Source: Bacteriovoracaceae bacterium (GTDB lineage Bacteria; Bdellovibrionota; UBA1018). Taken from it: a DNA stretch of 5,367 nt. The notes beneath the pieces were generated by a model. The model worked only from the letters and a program-made list of their open reading frames with translations. It had not been told where the DNA came from and did no database searches. Shown here one piece after another: positions 1 through 5,367 of this stretch; within the stretch, counting starts at the first letter, position 1; each line of letters opens with the position of its first letter. A program made the translations under genes and the position numbers. The stretch spans positions 1-5,367 of the forward strand of contig JAHFAB010000049.1 in the NCBI GenBank assembly GCA_023250795.1, written 5' to 3'.

Positions 1-1812
1 TTTTATCTTTTATTATGTATAATGATTTCAAATAGATGCAATTGGAGCTGTGCGGATGATGCCGTTGCTGATAATGATATTATCCGTATACCACGAGCCC
101 AGGCACTCATACAAAACGAAAACCTTGTAGGAAACCGAAGCGTGTTATTTATCCTGGTCAATTTCTTGGATAGCTCTATTCAGCCTTTCGAAGCTAAATT
201 TGCTCGATCATTATTTTTTACAGGAGAGGACTCAATCAATCATTTTTTCCAAAAAAATTCGTATAATAAATTTGGAATTACAGGCGATGTAGTGGGTTGG
301 TACACTATCCCTCACCAAAGCATAAATAGATGTGATCTAGATACTTGGAAGAATGCGGCAATAGCTGCGGCTCGCGCAAATGGAGTAGACGTAGATCAAT
401 ATCAGTACAAATCTCTAATCTTGGGAGGACAAACCAGTTGCCCTTTTCGAGGAGTAGCCGAGCTTGGAGGTAACACAAGCTGGATTGTATCCATAGACAC
501 TAGCTTTGAAATTGATACCATCAGACGGGTTATCACACATGAATTAGGACATAATTTTGGACTAGAGCATGCACATTTTTTAGACTGTCGACCTAGACAA
601 AAAAGCATTGACTATTTCTTTATGTGCGACACAGAAACAAGTATCTCACAAATTGGAGATCCGTTTAGTGTAATGGGCCAGCACTCACAACCACCTTATT
701 TATTTAACGCCCCACAAAAATATATCTTGGGATGGTTTGAGGAAAACCATGTTACCACTCTATCTCAGGATGGTATTTATTCTTTAAGCACATTAGAATC
801 TAATACCAACGAACCCAAAGTCTTAAGAATTCAGACGCAAGATCCAGAAGTGGATTATTTCATCAGTTACCCAACGAGTATCCCTTCTGACACTGGAGCT
901 GTTATTCATATTCTACAAAAAAATTCTACCCAATCAATGGACACCTGGATCGTGAAGCCCATGAACATAAAAGAAAATCTGTTTTCTCTCAAAGATAGAA
1001 GGATTTTTACAGATCCGATCCACGGTATTAGTATCCAACAAGTAAACCATAATTCAAAAAAAGTGACCCTCTCTGTACGTCACAATGACCGATTTGCCTG
1101 TGTAAGACGCACACCACTCATAATGCTTGGTCTAGAAGGCAATAAAATCCAGAAAGGGAAACTAATCTCTAAAACGATGCAAGTGGCAAATACTGACATA
1201 GGAAATACCTGCACAAAAAGTAACTTTGGATTAAGTTTTAGGGCACCCAAAGGCTGGAAAATTGAAAATAATGTAGACCATTTTGACCTCGATCCAGGCC
1301 AAAAATTACAAATCAATTCTATATCAATAATCTCAGCAAAAGATGGACCAGACGGTCATTATGCTGTCAGATTACAGTTAAGAGACCCTCTGATAGCAAA
1401 CCATATTACAAATAAAGTATTAAACTATATCGTGCATGATGGTATTTGTGTTTCTCGGCCTGTAACAACACTCATTTCTCCTCCAATCAACTTAGTATGC
1501 TCAGGAGGGCAAGCGAGTTATTCCGTATTTTTACGTAACAATGACAGTTTGGCATGTGACGCCAGTCAATTCAAGCTCACGCCAATCATGCCGGATGGAT
1601 TTGAAAATATATTTGTGCTGCCAGTCCTCTTTCGCAAAAGTGGTAATAGTATCGAGCCACATAGCTTTGTGATATTTGATCAGAAAATCACTTCTCCAAA
1701 ATCGACCCCAAAAGGACGATATCCTATAGGACTGAGAGTCAGTGACGAATTTAATAGCACACATAACTCCGAAGTGATGGGCATATATCAAACGAATTGT
1801 TTAGCCCGTTGA
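1..1812 (+). CDS. Gametolysin-like (M11/M6-type) secreted zinc metallopeptidase, 5' end probably outside the window
   Basis: Residues are numbered from the ATG at base 22. A zinc-binding HExxHxxGxxH motif is intact (H173, E174, H177, G180, H183), followed by a Met-turn, SVMG with M218, and an FNAPQK..LGW segment at 228-238. This order is typical of gametolysin-like M11/M6 metzincin peptidases. The catalytic domain seems to begin near residue 39 (strand SVLFILVNF). C140, C189 and C202 could form disulfides, which fits an exported enzyme. The C-terminus holds two related beta-sandwich-like repeats, starting at C360 (CVRRTP) and C476 (CVSRP). The second contains the NNDSLAC motif and the spacing usual for repeats that follow such peptidases, perhaps for substrate or surface binding. 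The frame is open from base 1 through hydrophobic codons (Y-L-L-L-C-I), and no ribosome binding site precedes ATG 22. The true start, with signal peptide and propeptide, is therefore probably upstream. Substrate unknown. Family call firm, exact subfamily less so. Confidence 0.85.
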   Translation, partial: FYLLLCIMISNRCNWSCADDAVADNDIIRIPRAQALIQNENLVGNRSVLFILVNFLDSSIQPFEAKFARSLFFTGEDSINHFFQKNSYNKFGITGDVVGWYTIPHQSINRCDLDTWKNAAIAAARANGVDVDQYQYKSLILGGQTSCPFRGVAELGGNTSWIVSIDTSFEIDTIRRVITHELGHNFGLEHAHFLDCRPRQKSIDYFFMCDTETSISQIGDPFSVMGQHSQPPYLFNAPQKYILGWFEENHVTTLSQDGIYSLSTLESNTNEPKVLRIQTQDPEVDYFISYPTSIPSDTGAVIHILQKNSTQSMDTWIVKPMNIKENLFSLKDRRIFTDPIHGISIQQVNHNSKKVTLSVRHNDRFACVRRTPLIMLGLEGNKIQKGKLISKTMQVANTDIGNTCTKSNFGLSFRAPKGWKIENNVDHFDLDPGQKLQINSISIISAKDGPDGHYAVRLQLRDPLIANHITNKVLNYIVHDGICVSRPVTTLISPPINLVCSGGQASYSVFLRNNDSLACDASQFKLTPIMPDGFENIFVLPVLFRKSGNSIEPHSFVIFDQKITSPKSTPKGRYPIGLRVSDEFNSTHNSEVMGIYQTNCLAR

Positions 1813-1896
1813 TGTAATGGTTAAGCAACGTGATTTTTGAACTGGCTGCAGGTTGATTACGAGTGGATGTGGAAATGAGCTGGGAAAGTATATTAT
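1813..1896. other. Short convergent intergenic spacer
   Basis: These 84 bases separate the stop codons of the plus-strand protease gene and the minus-strand HEAT-repeat gene. The only hairpin seen is a weak 5-bp stem (CGTTG at 1807-1811 with CAACG at 1826-1830, 14-base loop) followed three bases later by five T on the plus strand. It could be a poor terminator for the protease gene. Nothing comparable serves the minus strand, so the two transcripts may overlap. Confidence 0.4.
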
Positions 1897-4281
1897 TTAA
1901 TCTTTGTCAACACGCTGAAGCTTAAGAGAAATTTTTCCTAATTCTCCTTTTTTAGAAGACTGAAGAATAAAAGACAGTTGTGATAGCTCCATAAACAAAA
2001 TATGGATCTGCTCTTTTGATAAAGTGTAATTTGCTTTCCCACTGAGCTCTCTTGGATTGAGACTGAGTATTTTTTCTATGTCATTTTGAGACAAGGGAAT
2101 AAAAAGAAGAACCGGTGAAGACTCATCCATGTACTGGATTCCAAGTTCTACAGATTGCGAATCAAAAACAAGTTCTGCTTTAGAAAAATCCCCAGCCAAA
2201 GAAGACTCGAACACAGAAGTAAAGTTACAGGGCAATAATTGATTTACAGAAGTCAGTAGGGAGTTTTGAATGTCTTGGCTATCAGAAAATTTCCTGCAGT
2301 TCTCAAGAATCTTGGGAACTGAGGGCACTGCAGCCTCTCCCATCTCTCCAAGAGCGTGTGCAACACTCCAGCGAACTTCTGGATTTTCATCTTCCAGAGC
2401 TTTCATGAGCACAGAAACTGCAGCGGCTGCAGCTGACCCCATCTCTCCAAGTGCGTGCGCTGCAAGCCTGCGAACATCAGGGCTTTTATCACCCAGAGCT
2501 CCAATAAGAGCTGGAATAGCAGTGGGTCCAATTTCTCCAAGAACATGTGTTACTCCCAAGCGAATACTAAAATTTTGATTGCCGAACTCTGTAATAAGAG
2601 CTGGAATAGCTGAGGAACCAATTTTTTGAAGAGCTGCTTTCGCAATCTCGCAAGTATGTGAATTCTGGCCGCTAAGGATTTTAATAAGAGCAGGAACTGC
2701 TGACACAGCAACGGGGCCTATTGCTCCAAGCGCTTCTATTGCACTACATCGAACAGCCAAATCCTGATCAGTAAGCGCTACTATAATGAGCGAAGAAACA
2801 GCAGGGGCAGCATCTGCTCCCATCAGTCCAAGAGCCTTTGCCGCACCCTCACGAACATATGGATTATGATCTCCGAGAGCTCCTACAGTAGCGGTAATAG
2901 CTAATGGCCCGATTTTACCCAGTGCATCTACAGCGCTCTTGCGAAGATCTGCACTAGGTGTGCTGAGAGCTATAATGAGAGCAGGAATTGCGGGAGCAGC
3001 AACTGGTCCTATCGCTCCAAGAGCATCTGCTGCACTTTTTCGAAAATCAGGATCTTGATTACTGAGAGCGGTAATCAGAGAAGAAACATAGGTATCTTCA
3101 TTACTAGTTCCAAACCCCCCATGAGCCCCCTCGAATGCAATGAAAGCGAGGGTTTCTTCAGATTTCTTATGTTCCTCTTCATAAATTTTTAAAAAAAGGT
3201 GGGTAATTTTAGGATGATTCAGTTCACTACTTGGCCACTCCTTAGCATAATATGAAAAACCCATCAGAAGATCATTGTATAACGAGTCCGTGTTGCTCAC
3301 ACTCATCCATATTTGTTCAATCAAAGCCAGCATATGGTATTTCCAGATGATTTCAAACAAACGAGCGGTCTTTCCCTCTCTATTTTGGACGACCTCATCA
3401 AACCAAGGGTCCGGTTTACTGGGATCCAAATTTTTAAACTTCAAATCAAGAAGTGAGTTAAAAACATTTTCAAATTTGAGATCAATTATTTTAGCTTTAT
3501 TTTTTTGTTTTTCTTGGATGATACTTTTAACCTCATGCACACTCCGGTTGATTGATTCTGTAGCTGCTCTTCCCTCAGCTCCAGAGAGGCTAGATGCGTC
3601 TTTCTTCATTGTTTCCAGAGATTTCTGAGTTTTTTCTAGCTCTATAGCTTCATCTTTTTCATCTTGTATTTTTTGATGAGTGAGCTCGGCTAATATTTTT
3701 AGGAGAGGTGCAGCTCTGTTATTTTTTTGTAATTCTTCTAAATTTTTTTCAGACAGAGATTTCCAGTTCAAAATAACTTGATTGAGAGCACTCTGTTCTT
3801 CTGCTTGGAGTGGGACAAGTTGTACGAGCCAGGTGATTGCTTTTAATCCAAAACGCATGGAGTCTGGATCAGTTTTTGAGTCCGTAATATTATAGAAATA
3901 GTTTTTTGAAATTTCTTCAGACCATACTGCAAATTGTTCTGGGGAAAGATTTTTTAACCGATCAATAATTCGAAGCATAGCAACAGAAAAACGTTTTATT
4001 TCTGGACTCTCTTCTAGATTCCCTAAAGAACGAAATGCTCTAAGTGCTTGATCATTCGTAAGTGAGCATTGCGCTAAAGCACTAGCTACTCCCTCTTGAA
4101 TCTGAGGATCTGTAATGAGAGGACCTTGTCTTCCATTCTCTTTGTCAAAGGTAACTTCTACTAGTTTGAGCAGGAATGAAGCAAACGACGATTCAGCCGG
4201 TGGCTCTGCGTGCACAACATTGGAACTGACAAGTACAAACGCCAAAGCAAATAGAAAACTTCTGAAAAAAAAGGGGGGCAT
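1897..4281 (-). CDS. Exported HEAT-repeat (PBS-lyase type) protein with coiled coil
   Basis: A 794-residue protein with a clear signal peptide: residues 1-25, an F/L/A/V-rich core and a likely signal peptidase I site after V-H-A25. Export to the periplasm or beyond is inferred. Residues 26-390 are mostly helical, with a charged K/E/Q-rich coiled-coil stretch at about 205-270. About eight HEAT repeats follow (roughly 395-660), each with the signature DxxVRxxAxxALGxxG and a PAL helix. The spacing between ALG motifs alternates between 30 and 33-34 residues, typical of PBS-lyase HEAT repeats, which act as protein-binding scaffolds. The last 108 residues (687-794) match no family I recognise. No catalytic motif is visible, so a scaffold or assembly role is only an inference. 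The start is firm: a stop codon lies two codons upstream in frame, GGAG precedes the ATG by 10 bases, and the signal peptide begins there. The next methionine is around residue 100. It is separated from kdsC by 155 bases and converges on the protease gene. Confidence 0.9.
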   Translation of the reverse strand: MPPFFFRSFLFALAFVLVSSNVVHAEPPAESSFASFLLKLVEVTFDKENGRQGPLITDPQIQEGVASALAQCSLTNDQALRAFRSLGNLEESPEIKRFSVAMLRIIDRLKNLSPEQFAVWSEEISKNYFYNITDSKTDPDSMRFGLKAITWLVQLVPLQAEEQSALNQVILNWKSLSEKNLEELQKNNRAAPLLKILAELTHQKIQDEKDEAIELEKTQKSLETMKKDASSLSGAEGRAATESINRSVHEVKSIIQEKQKNKAKIIDLKFENVFNSLLDLKFKNLDPSKPDPWFDEVVQNREGKTARLFEIIWKYHMLALIEQIWMSVSNTDSLYNDLLMGFSYYAKEWPSSELNHPKITHLFLKIYEEEHKKSEETLAFIAFEGAHGGFGTSNEDTYVSSLITALSNQDPDFRKSAADALGAIGPVAAPAIPALIIALSTPSADLRKSAVDALGKIGPLAITATVGALGDHNPYVREGAAKALGLMGADAAPAVSSLIIVALTDQDLAVRCSAIEALGAIGPVAVSAVPALIKILSGQNSHTCEIAKAALQKIGSSAIPALITEFGNQNFSIRLGVTHVLGEIGPTAIPALIGALGDKSPDVRRLAAHALGEMGSAAAAAVSVLMKALEDENPEVRWSVAHALGEMGEAAVPSVPKILENCRKFSDSQDIQNSLLTSVNQLLPCNFTSVFESSLAGDFSKAELVFDSQSVELGIQYMDESSPVLLFIPLSQNDIEKILSLNPRELSGKANYTLSKEQIHILFMELSQLSFILQSSKKGELGKISLKLQRVDKD
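2503..2610 (-). repeat. DNA-level repeats inside the HEAT array
   Basis: An identical 18-base word (AATAAGAGCTGGAATAGC on the plus strand) occurs at 2503-2520 and 2593-2610, exactly 90 bases or one 30-residue repeat apart. It encodes the AIPALI segment of two neighbouring HEAT units. Diverged relatives occur around 2683 and 2975. A second pair of similar stretches begins at 2341 and 2440 (shared CATCTCTCCAA), 99 bases or one 33-residue repeat apart. Conserved codons as well as residues suggest fairly recent unit duplication within the array. Confidence 0.7.
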
Positions 4282-4291
4282 TAGTCACACA

Positions 4292-4295
4292 CTCC
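4292..4295 (-). promoter_or_regulatory. Ribosome binding site of the HEAT-repeat gene
   Basis: GGAG on the minus strand lies 10 bases upstream of the ATG at 4281. The spacing is slightly long but workable, and no better purine-rich site is nearby. Together with the in-frame TGA just upstream, it supports the chosen start. Confidence 0.5.
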
Positions 4296-4303
4296 AGCGA
4301 AAG

Positions 4304-4333
4304 TACATAGCAAATCATAACGCTGTTTGTCAA
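4304..4333 (-). promoter_or_regulatory. Candidate sigma-70-type promoter for the HEAT-repeat gene
   Basis: On the minus strand a perfect TTGACA (-35) lies at 4333-4328. After 18 bases comes TATGTA at 4309-4304, a weak -10 that matches the consensus only in its first three bases. Transcription would start near 4297, leaving a leader of about 16 bases that just includes the GGAG ribosome binding site. The palindromic element ends 11 bases upstream of the -35 box, close enough to influence this promoter. The -10 is the weak point of this call. Confidence 0.35.
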
Positions 4334-4344
4334 ACCAACCCTCG

Positions 4345-4380
4345 TGATAAGCTAAAAAAACAATGTTTTTAAGCTTATCA
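4345..4380. repeat. Inverted repeat A of the four-arm palindromic element
   Basis: Arms 4345-4359 and 4366-4380 pair at 14 of 15 positions (one A-A mismatch) around a 6-base loop. The arm motif is TGATAAGCT followed by an A-run. The stem is AT-rich and its T-run lies within the stem rather than after it, so it is not a classic intrinsic terminator. It lies between kdsC and the candidate promoter of the HEAT gene. It could act as a protein-binding operator, as part of a transcript end for kdsA-kdsC, or as a dispersed repeat. The structure is directly visible; the function is inferred. Confidence 0.75.
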
Positions 4381-4394
4381 TACGTTAAAATATC

Positions 4395-4432
4395 AAGATA
4401 AGCTTAAAATTTATATATTTTTAGCTTATCTT
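4395..4432. repeat. Inverted repeat B of the four-arm palindromic element
   Basis: Arms 4395-4409 and 4418-4432 pair at 14 of 15 positions (one T-T mismatch), and 4410 with 4417 adds one more pair. The arms share the GATAAGCT core with repeat A, in the same order, shifted by 51 bases. The element begins only four bases past the kdsC stop codon on the minus strand, the usual place for a transcription terminator. The stem, however, is AT-rich and no clean U-tract follows it. A terminator role for the kdsA-kdsC unit is possible but unproven. Confidence 0.75.
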
Positions 4433-4436
4433 AAAT

Positions 4437-4937
4437 TCAGCTCCCCTGCGCCTTCCTAATCCCATCTGCCACTTCTCTCACCGCACCCCATCCCCCGTGT
4501 GCTTCAGTCACATAGTGAGATTTTTCTTTCACTTCACTGACTGCGTGAGGAACAGTCGCACTAAACCCCACCTGTTCAAGAACGGAGATATCAAAAAGAT
4601 CGTCTCCCATAAACGCAATTTGATCCAAAGAAAAACCAGTCGCGGTTTTAATTTTCTCTAAAGCTTTGGTTTTATCTTCGTCTCCTAAAAACACGTGTTT
4701 GATTTTTAGAAATTCCATCCGCGTGCGCACATCTTTAGAATCGCCTCCACTGATGATCGCTACGTCGACTCCAGCCTTCATGAGAAGCTTGAGTCCATAC
4801 CCGTCTTTGACATTAAAGTAGCGGGTCCAACCGTGATTTTCTAACCAGAAAACTCTCCCATCAGTCATTACGCCATCGACATCCAAAATGAGAATTTTTA
4901 TTTTTTTAAGCCGAGCTTGGATTACGGGTGACTTCAT
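4437..4937 (-). CDS. kdsC: 3-deoxy-D-manno-octulosonate-8-phosphate phosphatase (KdsC)
   Basis: A 166-residue HAD-superfamily phosphatase that hydrolyses KDO-8-phosphate to KDO and phosphate, the cytoplasmic step before KDO activation for lipopolysaccharide core synthesis. The catalytic DxDG motif is at D19-V-D21-G22, the nucleophile being D19 and the general acid D21. Motif II is the serine of ISGG at S63. A motif III lysine probably lies at K89 (DEDKTKAL). Motif IV is GDDLFD at 111-116, for Mg2+ binding. The glycine-rich C-terminal tail GGWGAVREV (148-156) is characteristic of KdsC and separates it from other small HAD enzymes. The length matches compact KdsC proteins without N-terminal extension. 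The start codon overlaps the kdsA stop as ATGA, and a good ribosome binding site lies inside the end of kdsA, so the two are probably translationally coupled. All catalytic residues are intact. Confidence 0.95.
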   Translation of the reverse strand: MKSPVIQARLKKIKILILDVDGVMTDGRVFWLENHGWTRYFNVKDGYGLKLLMKAGVDVAIISGGDSKDVRTRMEFLKIKHVFLGDEDKTKALEKIKTATGFSLDQIAFMGDDLFDISVLEQVGFSATVPHAVSEVKEKSHYVTEAHGGWGAVREVADGIRKAQGS

Positions 4938-5367
4938 GAAGACACTCCCACTCTACTCTCCGGCAAAAGTTTAGGCTGATTGGACACGACTGATCGAATT
5001 TCTAAAAGCTGTTTCACAAATTTTCCAACCTTATCTAAATAAAAAACATTAGGACCATCGCTCAGGGCCTGTTCAGGCCTGGGGTGACACTCCATAAAAA
5101 TCCCATCCGACCCAGCCGCCATTGCAGCACGCGCTAGGGTTTCTAAGTATTCGCGCTTACCCCCAGTGCTTTTTCCGCCCTCGGCAACCCCAGGCGTCTG
5201 TATCGAATGAGTGGCGTCATAAAGAACTGGTACTCCGAAGCGCTGCATGCACTGAAAGGAACTCATATCCACAACCAAGGTATTGTAACCAAACGACACT
5301 CCTCGTTCCACGAGATAGAGTTCACAACTCTTTCCGAATTCCTTCTCGACCTCTCTCACTTTGCTCA
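4934..5367 (-). CDS. kdsA: 3-deoxy-8-phosphooctulonate synthase (KdsA), 5' part outside the window
   Basis: The C-terminal half (about 144 codons of a family near 270-285) of the TIM-barrel enzyme that condenses phosphoenolpyruvate with arabinose-5-phosphate to KDO-8-phosphate in the cytoplasm. Visible signatures are ERGVSFGYN and LVVDM, YDATHS, the GGKSTGGKRE loop, MECHPRPEQ and ALSDGPN. The metal- or substrate-site residues known from the family are present: His of DATHS (5209-5207), Glu of MECHP (5092-5090) and Asp of SDGP (5059-5057). The N-terminal Cys/Asn position that separates metal-dependent from metal-independent enzymes is not in the window. The frame is open to the right edge (codons for S-K-V before REVEKEF), so a GTG at 5359 is an internal valine and not a start. 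One small oddity: tyrosine replaces the usual proline in the DGPNxxPL motif. It is followed immediately by kdsC, the next enzyme of the pathway. Confidence 0.95.
   Translation of the reverse strand, partial: SKVREVEKEFGKSCELYLVERGVSFGYNTLVVDMSSFQCMQRFGVPVLYDATHSIQTPGVAEGGKSTGGKREYLETLARAAMAAGSDGIFMECHPRPEQALSDGPNVFYLDKVGKFVKQLLEIRSVVSNQPKLLPESRVGVSS
4945..4949 (-). promoter_or_regulatory. Ribosome binding site of kdsC inside kdsA
   Basis: GGGAG on the minus strand lies 7 bases before the kdsC ATG, within the last codons of kdsA. With the ATGA stop/start overlap (4937-4934), it fixes the kdsC start and indicates translational coupling. Confidence 0.7.

Noticed and set aside
1080..1791. Minus-strand open frames inside the protease gene
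   Set aside because: They are antisense shadows (78 and 86 codons) of a gene with clear catalytic and repeat motifs.
1807..1838. Intrinsic terminator of the protease gene
   Set aside because: The stem has only 5 base pairs with a 14-base loop, and three bases separate it from the T-run. It is too weak to call as a terminator.
2270..2578. Plus-strand open frame opposite the HEAT repeats
   Set aside because: It is the antisense of the repetitive HEAT codons. Its Ser/Ala/Arg/Pro-rich repetitive product is an artefact of the repeat pattern, and no ribosome binding site or recognisable domain is seen.
3275..3628. Plus-strand open frame of 117 codons
   Set aside because: It lies fully inside the HEAT-protein gene on the opposite strand, opposite the helical and coiled-coil region, and shows no domain.
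4115..4372. Plus-strand open frame running from the HEAT gene into the spacer
   Set aside because: It is mostly antisense to the signal peptide region and ends inside the AT-rich palindromes. The product looks random.
4345..4432. CRISPR array or insertion-sequence ends
   Set aside because: The repeats alternate in orientation, there are only four short copies with no regular unique spacers, and no transposase or target duplication is visible.

Overview
The window comes from a Gram-negative bacterium. Its right end carries kdsA and kdsC, two consecutive enzymes of the KDO (lipopolysaccharide inner-core sugar) pathway, and two other gene products look exported. The base composition is moderately AT-rich, and the spacer around 4345-4432 is extremely so (17 G/C in 88 bases). 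The sequence alone does not fix the taxon. A Bdellovibrio/deltaproteobacteria-like or other LPS-bearing lineage would fit, but this is a guess.

Layout from left to right. (1) Bases 1-1812, plus strand: a large zinc metallopeptidase of the gametolysin-like (M11/M6) type, with an intact HExxHxxGxxH site, a Met-turn and two C-terminal beta-type repeats. Its 5' end probably lies outside the window. (2) Bases 1813-1896: a short convergent spacer without a convincing terminator. (3) Bases 4281-1897, minus strand: a 794-residue exported protein with a signal peptide, a helical and coiled-coil N-terminal half, about eight HEAT repeats of the PBS-lyase type and an unassigned C-terminal domain. (4) Bases 4282-4436: a spacer with a candidate promoter and ribosome binding site for the HEAT gene, preceded by an unusual AT-rich element of two tandem hairpins built from four copies of one motif. 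(5) Bases 4937-4437, minus strand: kdsC, KDO-8-phosphate phosphatase. (6) Bases 5367-4934, minus strand: the 3' part of kdsA, KDO-8-phosphate synthase, overlapping kdsC by an ATGA junction.

kdsA and kdsC make an obvious translationally coupled pair catalysing successive steps: arabinose-5-phosphate plus PEP to KDO-8-phosphate, then to KDO. The HEAT gene lies downstream on the same strand but is separated by the hairpin element and seems to have its own promoter, so it is probably a separate unit. The protease and the HEAT protein converge. Nothing in the sequence ties them functionally except that both look exported.

The least explained signal is the four-arm palindromic element at 4345-4432. 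Its arms can pair in two alternative ways (two side-by-side hairpins or one long nested stem). It sits between the kdsC stop codon and the candidate promoter of the HEAT gene. No complete new multi-gene system is evident.
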